Below are positions 1-8,812 of a stretch of 64,000 bases of DNA, piece after piece. The notes below the pieces were generated by a model. It saw only the letters and a list, made by a program, of their open reading frames with translations, was not told the origin of the DNA and ran no database searches. The DNA comes from CALOCN01 sp942491735 (GTDB lineage: Bacteria > Eisenbacteria > RBG-16-71-46 > JABDJR01). Both the position numbers and the translations under genes were made by a program. Positions within the stretch are counted from its first letter, which is position 1. The number at the start of each line of letters is the position of its first letter. Location: NCBI GenBank assembly GCA_942491735.1, contig CALOCN010000018.1, positions 26,507-90,506 on the forward strand, given 5' to 3'.

Positions 1-1342
1 CGGCATTACCGGCCCGCGGCCCCAGATCGACCACATGATCGGCGATCGCGATGACCTCCGGCTTGTGTTCGACGACGAGCACGGTGTTGCCCTTGTCGCG
101 CAGTTGCAGCAGCAGCGTGTTCATACGCGCGATGTCATGCGGGTGCAGTCCGATGGTGGGCTCGTCGAAGACGTAGGTGACGTCAGTCAGCGACGAGCCG
201 AGATGACGGATCATCTTCGTGCGCTGTGCCTCCCCGCCTGACAAGGTGCCAGCCGGCCGTTCCAGGGACAGATATCCCAGGCCGATCTCGACGAACGAGT
301 CGAGAGTGTGTCGGAGGCTGGCCAACAGCGGGGCCACCGAGGGCTCGTCCAGGCCCCGTGCCCACCGCGCCAGGTCGCTGATCTGCATGGCACATGCGTC
401 AGCGATGTTGATCCCCTTGATCTTCGAGGAACGGGCGCCCTCGTTGAGGCGTGTGCCTCCGCAGTCCGGACATGTCGTGAAGACCACCGCGCGTTCCACG
501 AAGGCCCGGATGTGCGGTTGCATGGCATCGAGGTCTTTGGACAGGAACGACTTCTGAATCTTCGGGATCAGGCCCTCGTAGGTGATGTTGATCCCTTCGA
601 TCTTCATCCTGGTGGGCTCCTTGTACAGCAGGGCATTCAATTCCCTCTTCGTGAACTTCGCGATCGGCTTGTCGGGATCGAAGAAGCCGCTGCCCCGATA
701 GATACGGCCGTACCAGCCGTCCATGCTGTATCCGGGGATCGTCAAAGCGCCTTCGTTGAGCGACTTGCTGTCGTCGTACAGCGCGTGCACGTCGAAATCG
801 GAGACGTTGCCCATGCCCTCACAGCGCGGGCACATCCCGCCGGTGATGTGGAAGCTGCGGCGCTCCTTGACGGTCCTGTTGCCTTTCTCCAGGGTGACCG
901 CGCCAGCGCCGCTGACGGACGCGACGTTGAAGGAGAAGGCCTGGGACGAGCCGACGTGGGGTTCCCCGAGGCGGCTGAACAGGATCCGCAGCATCGCATT
1001 GGCATCGGTGGCGGTACCGACGGTCGAGCGGGAGTTGGCGCCCATCCGCTCCTGATCCACGATGATCGCCGTCGTCAGCCCCTCCAAGACATCCACGTCG
1101 GGGCGCGCGAGGGTGGGCATGAAGCCCTGCACGAAGGTGCTGTAGGTCTCGTTGATCAAACGCTGTGACTCTGCGGCGATGGTGCCGAAGACCAATGAAC
1201 TCTTGCCCGACCCCGACACCCCGGTGAAGACGGTCAATCGGCGTTTGGGGATCTCTACGCTCACGTCCTTGAGGTTGTTCACGCGCGCTCCGTGAACGCG
1301 TATCAGTTCGTGGCTGTCGGCCGCGTGCATCTGCTCGCCCAT
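1..1342 (-). CDS. UvrA-like excinuclease ABC ATPase (3' end beyond window)
   Basis: This is an ABC-type DNA-damage-recognition ATPase of the UvrA family, open at the left edge with 447 residues present. Visible features are an N-terminal Walker A (GVSGSGKSS, residues 41-49), a CPRC zinc-hook pair near residue 195, a second CPDCGGTRL zinc motif, the signature LSGGEAQRTKM and a Walker B ending in FDEPTIGLHPHD. The compact organisation and the phrase IIVDQERMGANSRSTVGT match the actinobacterial UvrA paralogues related to DrrC rather than canonical UvrA; that subclass call is from family knowledge. The start ATG at 1342 has an AAAGGAG ribosome-binding site about six bases upstream. It is transcribed divergently from the amidase gene. 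Confidence 0.9.
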   Translation of the reverse strand, partial: MGEQMHAADSHELIRVHGARVNNLKDVSVEIPKRRLTVFTGVSGSGKSSLVFGTIAAESQRLINETYSTFVQGFMPTLARPDVDVLEGLTTAIIVDQERMGANSRSTVGTATDANAMLRILFSRLGEPHVGSSQAFSFNVASVSGAGAVTLEKGNRTVKERRSFHITGGMCPRCEGMGNVSDFDVHALYDDSKSLNEGALTIPGYSMDGWYGRIYRGSGFFDPDKPIAKFTKRELNALLYKEPTRMKIEGINITYEGLIPKIQKSFLSKDLDAMQPHIRAFVERAVVFTTCPDCGGTRLNEGARSSKIKGINIADACAMQISDLARWARGLDEPSVAPLLASLRHTLDSFVEIGLGYLSLERPAGTLSGGEAQRTKMIRHLGSSLTDVTYVFDEPTIGLHPHDIARMNTLLLQLRDKGNTVLVVEHKPEVIAIADHVVDLGPRAGNA

Positions 1343-1520
1343 CACCCACTCCTTTCGCACCGCTGACGCGCGTCGGACGGTGATGTCTGCTGCCGGCGAC
1401 AGACCGACCGTCATCATATGAGGTTGTTGGCGCGTGCCCAAGGGTGCGCGAGTGCCGGGCAGTGCCGTTGAGCCGGCCGAGACAGCGACTCGTGTGCGGT
1501 GCTCGCATCGCGGCAACCCC

Positions 1521-1549
1521 CTGACTCATCCACCGGCTCGCATTAGGCT
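1521..1549 (+). promoter_or_regulatory. Predicted promoter for leaderless amidase mRNA
   Basis: CTGACT (1521-1526), a 17-base spacer and TAGGCT (1544-1549) form a housekeeping-type promoter. The -10 ends six bases before the amidase ATG, so transcription should begin at or next to the start codon. The same spacing recurs at many genes in the window. Confidence 0.55.
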
Positions 1550-1555
1550 CGCTGC

Positions 1556-3043
1556 ATGCGGCATGACGAATATGTGCGATATGACGGGCTCGGCCTTGCG
1601 AAACTCATCCAGAACGGCGAGGTGACGGCCACGGAGGTTCTCCAAGCAGCGATCGCGCGCCGCAACGCCGTGAACCCGGCCATCAACGCTGTGGTGGAGT
1701 CCTGGGACGAGCAGGCGCGGGCGGCCGCGGAGGGTCTGAGCGGTCCGTTCGGTGGCGTTCCCTTCCTCATCAAGGACATGGACGGACACCTGGCCGGGCA
1801 CCGCTGTACCTACTCCAGCAGGTCCCTGGAGGACTGGATCCCGCAACGCAGCAGTGAGTTGTTCGTGCGGTTCGAGAAGGCTGGGCTCAACATCTTCGGC
1901 AAGACCAACTGCCCGGAGTTCGGAATCATGGGCGTGAGTGAGCCCGAATTGCGGGGACCCGCGCGAAATCCGTGGAATCTGCAACGCACACCCGGTGGGT
2001 CCAGCGGCGGGTCGGCCGCTGCGATCGCTGCCGGCATCGTGCCGCTCGCGCACGGTGGTGACGGAGGGGGCTCGCTGCGGATCCCCGCGTCCAACTGCGG
2101 GATCTTCGGACTCAAGACGAGCCGCGGTCTGGTTCCGCTCGGGCCCGACGAGGGCGAGGGATGGGACGGACTGGTCGTGAGGCTTCTCATGTCCCGGTCG
2201 GTGCGCGACACCGCTGCGGCGCTCGACGCAGTTCGCGGCACCGACCCCGGTGCACCCTACGCCGCGCCCGGCGGCCCCAAGTCCTATTTGACCACCGCCA
2301 GTCGCAAGCCACGCAAGCTGCGGATCGGCTACTCGACACGAAGCCTGTTCGGCGCGAGTATGCACCCAGACGCCGTGGAGGCGGTCGACAAAGCTGCATC
2401 CCTCCTGTCCGAACTGGGCCACGAGGTGGTGGAGTTCGACTTGCCGATCCGGGCCACCGAGGGCGCGAAGGCGTACCTGACGATCGTCGCCGCGAATGTC
2501 GCGAAAGAGGTCGATTGGACCCAGGAGATGACCGGGCGCAAAACCGACGCCCGCAACTTCGAACGGACCACCTGGTTCCTCAATCAGGTCGGGAGAACCC
2601 TCAGCGCCGCCGAACTCAGCGTCGCCAAGGCATGGGGAATGGAGATGGGTCGGCGCTTCGGCGATCTGTTCGGCCCCGAGTTCGACGTGCACCTGACTGC
2701 GACCGTGGCCACTCCCCCGGTGAAGATCGGTGAACTGGCCCCGAGCAAGGTTGAACAGGCAGCGTTGTCGGTCCTGCAGCGTGTGGGGCCGGGACCGGTT
2801 CTGCGCAAGACCCTGGACGACCTCGCCGCAGACTCCTTGGCCGCAACCCCGCAGACCCAGATATACAACCTGACCGGTCAACCGGCAGCCAGCGTCCCCA
2901 TGCACGTCACCCGCGACGGCCTTCCGGTCGGTGTCCAGATCGCAGCCGCGTTCGGTGACGACGCCGTCCTGCTGCAGTTGGCCGCGCAGATCGAGGATGC
3001 CCAACCCTGGGTCGACCTGTTGCCGAGGTCAGGGGCGTTGTGA
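1556..3043 (+). CDS. Amidase signature family hydrolase
   Basis: A 495-residue amidase of the Ser-cisSer-Lys class, which hydrolyses carboxamides (aryl, acyl or fatty amides). The catalytic triad can be read directly: Lys73 in LIKDMDG, the cis-Ser149 in the glycine-serine loop PGGSSGGSA and the nucleophile Ser173 in GGGSLRIPA. The 24-residue gap between the two serines equals that in fatty acid amide hydrolase. Substrate cannot be told; the gene is not beside gatB or gatC, so it is not a tRNA amidotransferase subunit. The start is set by the TAGGCT hexamer six bases upstream. Its stop overlaps the GTG of the next gene by four bases, implying translational coupling. Confidence 0.92.
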   Translation: MRHDEYVRYDGLGLAKLIQNGEVTATEVLQAAIARRNAVNPAINAVVESWDEQARAAAEGLSGPFGGVPFLIKDMDGHLAGHRCTYSSRSLEDWIPQRSSELFVRFEKAGLNIFGKTNCPEFGIMGVSEPELRGPARNPWNLQRTPGGSSGGSAAAIAAGIVPLAHGGDGGGSLRIPASNCGIFGLKTSRGLVPLGPDEGEGWDGLVVRLLMSRSVRDTAAALDAVRGTDPGAPYAAPGGPKSYLTTASRKPRKLRIGYSTRSLFGASMHPDAVEAVDKAASLLSELGHEVVEFDLPIRATEGAKAYLTIVAANVAKEVDWTQEMTGRKTDARNFERTTWFLNQVGRTLSAAELSVAKAWGMEMGRRFGDLFGPEFDVHLTATVATPPVKIGELAPSKVEQAALSVLQRVGPGPVLRKTLDDLAADSLAATPQTQIYNLTGQPAASVPMHVTRDGLPVGVQIAAAFGDDAVLLQLAAQIEDAQPWVDLLPRSGAL

Positions 3044-3873
3044 CCCACCCGTACCTGGATGCTTCTGCACCGGTTGCGTTCGCGCACCGCGGGGGCGCCC
3101 GGGAAGCCCCGGAGAACTCGCTGACGGCCTTCCGTCGCGCGGTGTCCTTGGGCTTCGAGTACATCGAGACAGATATTCGGGCGACCGCCGATGGGGTGCC
3201 GGTGGTGTTCCACGACCAGTCGCTGAACCGGGTGACCGACCGCGTGGGGAGAATCCGGGATCTGCCACTCACCGAGGTCACGAAGGCGCGGATCGGCAAC
3301 GCCGAACGGGTGCATTCGCTGCAGGAGGTCCTGGAGGAGTTCCCGCATGTGCGCTTCAACATCGACGTCAAGGAGGACAACGCGGTCGCTCCGCTGCTCG
3401 ACCTGCTCAGCCGTGGTGACCACCTTGACCGGGTGTGTATCGCCTCCTTCTCGTGGAACCGGCTGCGACGTGTGCGAGCTCGCTTCGGCGACGCCGTGTG
3501 CACCAGCCTCGCGCCGCAGGAGGTCACCGCCCTCGTCGGCCGGACCCGGCTCGGTCGAGTCTCCGTGGCCTCCCGGTTCGTGCTGCCGAGCGGCCCGATA
3601 TGTGTGCAGGTGCCACCTTCGGCGTCCGGGTTGCGGATCGTCACCCCGGGGTTCATGCGCCAGGCCCACGAACGCGGATGGCCCGTCCACGTGTGGACGG
3701 TCAACGATCCGGCCCAGATGAACGCCCTGCTGGACCAAGGGGTCCACGGGATCATCACTGACCGTCCCAGCGTGTTACGGCGGGTGATCGACGCCCGCAC
3801 CCGCGGGAATGTAAGGGGTCTGTCAAGCGCAACCGATCAGCGCGCCGTCGAGGATCCGCACCCGCCATCGTAG
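3040..3873 (+). CDS. Glycerophosphodiester phosphodiesterase
   Basis: A 277-residue GDPD-family enzyme that releases glycerol-3-phosphate and an alcohol from glycerophosphodiesters. Active-site residues visible are His16-Arg17 (HRG), Glu43 and Asp45 (ETD), and His58 (FHD), with the closing HVWTVND strand and a final IITDRP. There is no signal peptide, so it should act in the cytoplasm. The GTG start overlaps the amidase stop (GTGA), so the two form a short operon. The last 20 or so residues after the barrel are poorly conserved tail. Confidence 0.9.
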   Translation: MTHPYLDASAPVAFAHRGGAREAPENSLTAFRRAVSLGFEYIETDIRATADGVPVVFHDQSLNRVTDRVGRIRDLPLTEVTKARIGNAERVHSLQEVLEEFPHVRFNIDVKEDNAVAPLLDLLSRGDHLDRVCIASFSWNRLRRVRARFGDAVCTSLAPQEVTALVGRTRLGRVSVASRFVLPSGPICVQVPPSASGLRIVTPGFMRQAHERGWPVHVWTVNDPAQMNALLDQGVHGIITDRPSVLRRVIDARTRGNVRGLSSATDQRAVEDPHPPS

Positions 3874-3936
3874 GAGTGCACGGCCGAACGACTCCGGTGA
3901 TCAGCATCACAAACAGGTGTGAACCTGAGGGATTCG

Positions 3937-3966
3937 GGGAATGAACTAACCACGTATGACGTTGTG
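3937..3966 (+). promoter_or_regulatory. SigR/SigH-type promoter of rbpA
   Basis: GGGAAT (3937-3942), an 18-base spacer and GTTGTG (3961-3966) match the consensus for the thiol-oxidative-stress sigma factor SigR (GGGAAT-N18-GTTG). rbpA is a known SigR target in Streptomyces, which makes the call strong. The -10 is embedded in the inverted repeat ATGAC-gttgt-GTCAT (3956-3970), and a second one, GCACCA with TGGTGC, lies in the leader, so further control is possible. Confidence 0.75.
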
Positions 3967-4013
3967 TCATGCAGGCACCACCAATTGGTGCGCGGCGATA
4001 GAAAGAAGGCGAC

Positions 4014-4361
4014 ATGAGTGAGGCCCTGCGCGGCACCCGGCTCGGAGCGACAAGTCTGGAGAACGACCGCGACGTCGAGTTCGCCCCTCGCATGACGGTG
4101 ACGTACAACTGCCCCGCCGGCCACGTCATTAGCATGCCCTTCTCCGCCGAGGCAGAGGTCCCTGTCGAATGGGAGTGCGCCTGCGGCGAGTTGGCTCTGC
4201 TGGTCGATGCCACCAAGCCCGACCCGAAGCCCACCAAGCACGTGCGTACCCACTGGGACATGCTGCTGGAGCGGCGCACGATCGCCGAACTCGAGGACCT
4301 GCTCGAGGAGCGGCTCGCGCTTCTGGAGACCGACGAGCAGTCCGATCGGCGTACCGCCTGA
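4014..4361 (+). CDS. rbpA: RNA polymerase-binding protein RbpA
   Basis: A 115-residue RbpA homologue. In actinobacteria it binds the principal sigma factor and RNA polymerase and stabilises the open promoter complex. The central region has the zinc-binding-like segment (CPAGH and ECACG) typical of RbpA and the C-terminal sigma-interacting helix (WDMLLERRTIAELEDLLEE). The ATG has an AGAAGG ribosome-binding site and a leader of about 40 bases. It is a single-gene unit, with a SigR-type promoter upstream and a strong hairpin downstream. Confidence 0.95.
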   Translation: MSEALRGTRLGATSLENDRDVEFAPRMTVTYNCPAGHVISMPFSAEAEVPVEWECACGELALLVDATKPDPKPTKHVRTHWDMLLERRTIAELEDLLEERLALLETDEQSDRRTA

Positions 4362-4381
4362 TCGGCAACTCCCGATCCCCG

Positions 4382-4420
4382 ACTCAACCCTCCCACCGTC
4401 TGTCGGTCGGAGGGTTGAGT
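4382..4420 (+). terminator. Strong hairpin between convergent rbpA and aldolase genes
   Basis: The stem CTCAACCCTCC (4383-4393) pairs perfectly with GGAGGGTTGAG (4409-4419), with one more A-T pair outside and an inner ACCG/CGGT stem closing a five-base loop. No U-tract follows, which is common for actinobacterial terminators. It lies between two convergent genes and can work in both directions. Confidence 0.75.
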
Positions 4421-4507
4421 TATGCCCCGCGGTGACCTGGCCGGACGCCGTGACGCACCGGCCGAGCCCCCAGAGCGCTAGGAAGTGGACGATCCGCCGT
4501 GCTCCGG

Positions 4508-5395
4508 CTAGGTGACCGATGCGTTGTAGATGCTCTGGATCGACGCATCGAGGGCGGCGTTGAACTCCTCCTCGGTCTGCTGCACCGAGAGCCCCTCGGT
4601 GAGGGCGCGCGAAAAACTGGCCACGACCCCGTGCTGACGCGCGAGCCGGGCGTTGGCCTCCTCGCGGCTGTAGCCGCCAGACAAGGCGACGACCCGCAGC
4701 ACTTTCGGGTGGGCGACCAGGTCCGCGTAGAAATCGTCCTCATCGGGCAACGTCAGTTTCAGCATGATGTGCTGAGCTGCGCCTAGGCTCTCGAGGCCTT
4801 TGAGAATGGCCGGCTTGAGCAGCTGCTCGGCCTCCGCCTTGGTCGGTGAGTGGATGTCGATCTCGGGCTCGAGGATGGGGACAAGTCCTCTGGAGAGGAT
4901 CTGACGGCCGATCTCGAACTGCTGATCCACCACGGCCTGAATGCCCGCGGCGTTGCCCGCCTTGATCACCGAGCGCATCTTCGTCCCGAATACACCCTTG
5001 TCGATGGCCCGGGACAGGAGGTCGTCAAGGCCGGGCATCGGCTTCATCACCTGCGCGCCGTCCACCTCCTCCGCAAGCCCCTTGTCGACCTTCAGGAAAG
5101 GGACGACGCGCTTGACGTTCCACAGGTAGTCCGCGCTCCCCCGGCCGTGGATCTCCCGGTCCATCGTCTGCTCGAAGAGGATCGACCCCAGGATGCGGTC
5201 CCCGCCGAAGACGGGACTGGAAATGATCCGGGTCCGCATGGCGTGCACCAGATCGAACATCTGCTCGTCATTGCTGTACGCGCCTTCTTGGAGGCCGTAC
5301 AGCCGCAGCGCCTTGGGCGTGCTGCCTCCGCTCTGATCCAGGGCGGCGATGAAGCCAGGCGCTTGCTTGACCTTGTCGAACTGTTCCTGATTCAT
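4508..5395 (-). CDS. fda: Fructose-bisphosphate aldolase, class I
   Basis: A 295-residue Schiff-base (class I) aldolase that splits fructose-1,6-bisphosphate into dihydroxyacetone phosphate and glyceraldehyde-3-phosphate. The N-terminal AALDQSGGSTPKAL motif and Lys213 in IMLKLTLP (expected Schiff-base lysine, matching K212 of the staphylococcal enzyme) are present; length is normal. The ATG has a GGAAGGA ribosome-binding site nine bases upstream. A promoter TTGTCT-17-TGAAAT is readable on the minus strand about 40-65 bases before the start. It is monocistronic and converges on rbpA. Confidence 0.93.
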   Translation of the reverse strand: MNQEQFDKVKQAPGFIAALDQSGGSTPKALRLYGLQEGAYSNDEQMFDLVHAMRTRIISSPVFGGDRILGSILFEQTMDREIHGRGSADYLWNVKRVVPFLKVDKGLAEEVDGAQVMKPMPGLDDLLSRAIDKGVFGTKMRSVIKAGNAAGIQAVVDQQFEIGRQILSRGLVPILEPEIDIHSPTKAEAEQLLKPAILKGLESLGAAQHIMLKLTLPDEDDFYADLVAHPKVLRVVALSGGYSREEANARLARQHGVVASFSRALTEGLSVQQTEEEFNAALDASIQSIYNASVT

Positions 5396-5558
5396 GATGT
5401 GGCGTCCTTCCGGTTGCGACGTGAATCCTCTTCAGCATTTCACATGCCCCGAAGCCTGTAGACAAGATCGAGCCGGTTGTGGGCTGACTGTTGGGGAGTC
5501 TGCGACCTTCGGCCCTCGGGGCCGGCCGCCGTGGCGTGTGTCTACCCGCCAGCGCACG

Positions 5559-5608
5559 ACTTTTGGTGGCAGAACGACCCGTCACTGGTCGAATGTTCAC
5601 CAGAAGGC
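5559..5608. repeat. Intergenic palindromic repeat, family P3 copy 1
   Basis: An imperfect palindrome of about 50 bases. The inner stem is CGACC/GGTCG around a seven-base loop; the outer arms are CTTTTGGTGG and TTCACCAGAAG. A second copy sits at 12180-12230 with the same inner stem (CGACC-n7-GGTCG) and the same TTCACC right arm. It lies in the 292-base gap between the aldolase start and the end of ppm1; I see no gene in that gap. Confidence 0.6.
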
Positions 5609-5687
5609 CATCAGGACTGAGTCAGCCCTCGCCGCACGCGGTGAGGAACGACGTGTGGGTCGGAAATCCTCGACGGGCTTGGCGTGC

Positions 5688-6458
5688 CTACCTGCGCTCA
5701 CGGCGTTCAGCGAGAGCGTCCCGGGCCTGATGAACCCGTTCGCGCACCCCCCACACCGTCACCCTCCACAACGCCTCCGAGACGATCTTGCGGTTCATCT
5801 TGCTGTCGCCGACTTCCCGTTCGACGAACTCGATCGGCACCTCGACCACGCGCATTCCCTTCGCGAGGGTCCGGTAAGCAAGGTCGACCTGGAAGATGTA
5901 CCCGGCGCTACCGACGCCGTCGAGGTCCAGGGCGCGCAGGGTCGAAGCGCGGAAGGCCCGGTAGCCGCCAGTCGCATCCTGCAAAGGGATGCGCAGGGCC
6001 TTGCGGGTGTACCAGTTGCCACCTTTCGACAGGATTTCGCGCGACTTCGGCCAGTTCACCACCGTCCCGCCTGGCACCCAACGAGAACCGAGTACCAGAT
6101 CCGCATTGCGCAGCGCATCGAGCAACAACGGCAATTGCTCCGGCTGGTGGCTGCCGTCCGCGTCCATCTCGACCACGACGTCGTAGCCGTTGTCCAGCGC
6201 CCAGGAGAAGCCGGCCAGGTAAGCGGCCCCCAGCCCCTCCTTGCCGAGTCGGTGCATCACCTGCACGTGGTCGTCGGCGGCAGCCAATTCGTCGGCGACC
6301 CTGGCAGTTCCGTCGGGGCTGTTGTCGTCGGCGACCAGGACGTGGGCTTCGGGCACACTTGACCGCACGCGGGTGACGATCGGGGCGAGGTTCTCCACCT
6401 CGTTGTATGTGGGGATCACGACCAGGATCCTGCCGAGATCGGTGAAAGACGGGGCCAC
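5688..6458 (-). CDS. ppm1: Polyprenol monophosphomannose synthase
   Basis: A 256-residue GT2 glycosyltransferase that transfers mannose from GDP-mannose to polyprenyl phosphate, making the donor for lipoglycan and protein O-mannosylation. Seen are the family start VVIPTYNEVENL, DDNSPDGT (44-51), the metal-binding DAD (99-101) and the acceptor-loop phrase VVEVPIEFVERE. There are no membrane segments, so it is the catalytic domain alone. The GTG start lies six bases after a TAGGCT hexamer that overlaps the end of lnt. Its position after lnt is conserved in actinobacteria; in mycobacteria the two are fused or adjacent. Confidence 0.92.
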   Translation of the reverse strand: MAPSFTDLGRILVVIPTYNEVENLAPIVTRVRSSVPEAHVLVADDNSPDGTARVADELAAADDHVQVMHRLGKEGLGAAYLAGFSWALDNGYDVVVEMDADGSHQPEQLPLLLDALRNADLVLGSRWVPGGTVVNWPKSREILSKGGNWYTRKALRIPLQDATGGYRAFRASTLRALDLDGVGSAGYIFQVDLAYRTLAKGMRVVEVPIEFVEREVGDSKMNRKIVSEALWRVTVWGVRERVHQARDALAERRERR

Positions 6459-6467
6459 GCTGGGAGC

Positions 6468-7953
6468 CTACCGTGGGTCCGCCGGACGCCTGCGGGCCCA
6501 CAGACCCAACAGAACCGTGATCACCCCGGCGGCGGACAGAACAGCATCGAAGGGCGCTCCGAATCTGACCGCCGGGGTCCAGGAGTCCTTCAGGGAGACC
6601 TCGGTGTTGATCCACCCCGACTGCAACTGCGGCAGGGTGCGACTCACACCATCGGGGGTGATCACCGCGGTGATGCCGGTGGTGGCGGCAACCAGCACTG
6701 TGCGTCCGGTCTCGCGCGCGCGCAGGCGGCTGATGTCGTACTGCTGCTCGGGTTGGGCAGTGGTCGCATACGTCGCGTTGTTGGTCTGAACCACCAGTGC
6801 CCGACCGCCCTCCCGCACGCCTTCCCGGACGATCTCGTCGTTCGAGACCTCGAAGCAGATCACATCCGCGATGCGCGCTGGGCCCAGTTGGAGGACGCCA
6901 GGCCCGTCACCAGCGATGAAGTCGCGCGGTACCCGGTCGAATCGGGTGATGAAGCGCGAAAGCAGGGGGCGCAGGGGAAGAAACTCACCGAACGGAACGG
7001 GGTGCTGCTTCACGTACGCCTGCCCCGGCCCGGTCACCGGATCCCAGACCAGGCCGACGTTGGCCACCCGGTCGGGCCGCCCCGGTACTTCCTGCACGGT
7101 GCCCACCAGGATCGGCACCCCGATCGATCGCGCTGCGGAACTCACGACCGCGCCCGCTGGCCCGGACACCACCGGATCGATATCCGCGGAGTTCTCCGGC
7201 CAGATGACTGCCTCCGGTGGGGGTTCCTCCCCCGCAGCAACGGCCGCGGCGAGTTTCTCGGTGGTCTGCGCATGGTTGCCCAGCACCTGCATCGGCCGTC
7301 CAAGGAAGTCGATCCCCGGCTGCGGAACGTTGCCCTGGATCACGGCCAGCTGACTGCTCGTCGGCATTTCAGACACCGAGGACCGGGGATACGCCGTGAG
7401 GCCGACCACGCCGATCGCGAGCACTGTCACCGCGGCGATCAGCGTCGCCCGGCCTCCGGACAGCATTACCACCAGCAGGCAGCCGGTGACGGCGACCACG
7501 AAGGACAGCAACGGTGCGCCGCCGAGGGTCACCCACCCGGTCAGCGGTGACTCGGGCTGTCCGAACGCGAGGCGCCCCCAGCCCAGCCCGCCCCACGGAA
7601 ACCTCGATCGTCAGCCACTCCTGCAGGACCCAGACTGCCGGAACGGCAACCACCCACCACCGTGTCTGCAACACGACGCTGAATCCCCAGCCCATGGCCG
7701 CGTACCAGCCCGCGATGACCAGGGCGAGCGCCAACCATGCATCGGGGCCAAGAACGCTGAGCCAATGCAGCAAAGGCAGGAAGAATGCCCAACCGCAGAT
7801 CAGTCCCAGCAGCGCGGCTCGACCGCCGCTTCGGTCACGGACCGACAGGACCAGCAGAGCCACGCCCAGGGGCGCTGTCCACCACCATCCGACCGGAGGG
7901 AAGGCGAGCACCTGCAGAACGCCGGCTGCAATTGCCGCCAGAAATCGGATCAC
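6468..7953 (-). pseudogene. lnt: Apolipoprotein N-acyltransferase, one frameshift
   Basis: Lnt adds the third acyl chain to membrane lipoproteins. The N-terminal half (7953 to about 7605) encodes membrane helices ending in VWVLQEWL. The second half (about 7600 to 6468) is in another frame, beginning RFPWGGLGWGRLAFGQPE. It contains the nitrilase domain with the expected Glu (IWPENS), Lys (VKQHPVPFGE) and Cys (VICFEVSND), and a final membrane helix. Removing one base near 7603 (between WLT and SRFPW) restores a complete protein of about 495 residues, so this is probably a sequencing error or a very recent mutation. The GTG start overlaps the upstream stop by four bases. All catalytic residues are intact. 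Confidence 0.85.
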
Positions 7954-8657
7954 CTATCCGGCCGCCCGTCTCGCCAGACACGCCTCACGGTGGGAAGCGT
8001 GTGTTCATCCTCCAGCGGCGGGAGTCCGGGCGTGGCCGCACGCGGATCAGTCGACCAGTTCGTGATCCGTTCGTCGGGTGTCTCGATGACGAGGTCGGTC
8101 ACTTCCCACTGCAGGAAGGTGGCCGTCGATCCGACCTCGAGGACGCCGCGATCCGGATGGCCGAGCAGGCGCCAGGCGCCACGGGTCAGGGCTGAGAAGG
8201 CCGCTCGCGCGCTGAGGGCCTCGTGCGGATCGACCTCGTGGACGGCAGCGCGAACAGTGTGCCAACCTCCTGGAGACAGGTGACCGGGAATCAGAGCGGT
8301 CGGGACTCCTGCCGCAATCCTCGAGCGCAACCGGCATGGATCACGCGGCACGACCGCCAAGGTTTCCTGAGCCGCCCGGTCCCAGGCCTCCGGTACCCAC
8401 CGGTCGGCAACCCGGATCTCGGCCCGTTCACCATGGATGAAGCCCTGCTCGATGCTGGGGGCCGGATTCGCAAGGTGGACGAATCCAGGTGCGACGAGAT
8501 CTCCGTGCAGATCCACCACCTCGTCGACGTCCGGGCGATGCACTTCGGCACCGGTGTCAGCCCCGATCCAGGTCACCACCGAATCCTCGATCAGCAGGGC
8601 CGTGGCGAACCGCTCACTAGGGGAGTAGACGTGGCCGCCGATCAGAAGGGTCCTCAC
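7950..8657 (-). CDS. Shortened amidohydrolase-family protein without metal site
   Basis: An intact 235-residue reading frame. It resembles the N-terminal beta-sandwich of amidohydrolases (LLIGGHVYSPSERFATALLIEDSVV...LVAPGFV) joined directly to their C-terminal part (ISARAAFSALTRGAWRLLG-like segment, then GVLEVGSTATF and STDPRAATPGLP). The HxH metal pair that should follow APGFV, and roughly 300 residues of barrel, are missing. It is therefore unlikely to be a working hydrolase; it could be a remnant, a structural protein or an assembly deletion. The GTG follows TAGACT by six bases, and the stop overlaps lnt, so it may still serve as the translated leader of the lnt operon. Full-length versions occupy this place in other actinobacteria. 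Confidence 0.7.
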   Translation of the reverse strand: MRTLLIGGHVYSPSERFATALLIEDSVVTWIGADTGAEVHRPDVDEVVDLHGDLVAPGFVHLANPAPSIEQGFIHGERAEIRVADRWVPEAWDRAAQETLAVVPRDPCRLRSRIAAGVPTALIPGHLSPGGWHTVRAAVHEVDPHEALSARAAFSALTRGAWRLLGHPDRGVLEVGSTATFLQWEVTDLVIETPDERITNWSTDPRAATPGLPPLEDEHTLPTVRRVWRDGRPDR

Positions 8658-8732
8658 CCCCGAAGTCTAGGGAAGCGCTCATTCGGGCCGCTGCGGTGCA
8701 GCGCCTTGCGGGACGGGCCTCCGCCAGCCCGA

Positions 8733-8791
8733 TGGCCCGTTGGTTGCCGATTGACCCCTAGTTTGCGGGTCATTTGGCAACTACCGGGCCA
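8733..8791. repeat. Intergenic palindromic repeat, family P2 copy 1
   Basis: A 59-base imperfect palindrome: left arm TGGCCCGTTGGTTGCC, right arm GGCAACTACCGGGCCA, with an inner GACCC/GGGTC stem. A second 59-base copy at 24934-24992 keeps both arms. It lies between two minus-strand genes, downstream of the acyl-CoA dehydrogenase/M24 pair and upstream of the amidohydrolase-like gene. Confidence 0.65.
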
Positions 8792-8812
8792 TTTCGGGCC
8801 GTCAGCCGCGGG

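Noticed and set aside
308..1168. 286-codon plus-strand open frame
   Set aside because: It lies antisense to the clearly recognisable UvrA-like protein; high GC makes such frames common.
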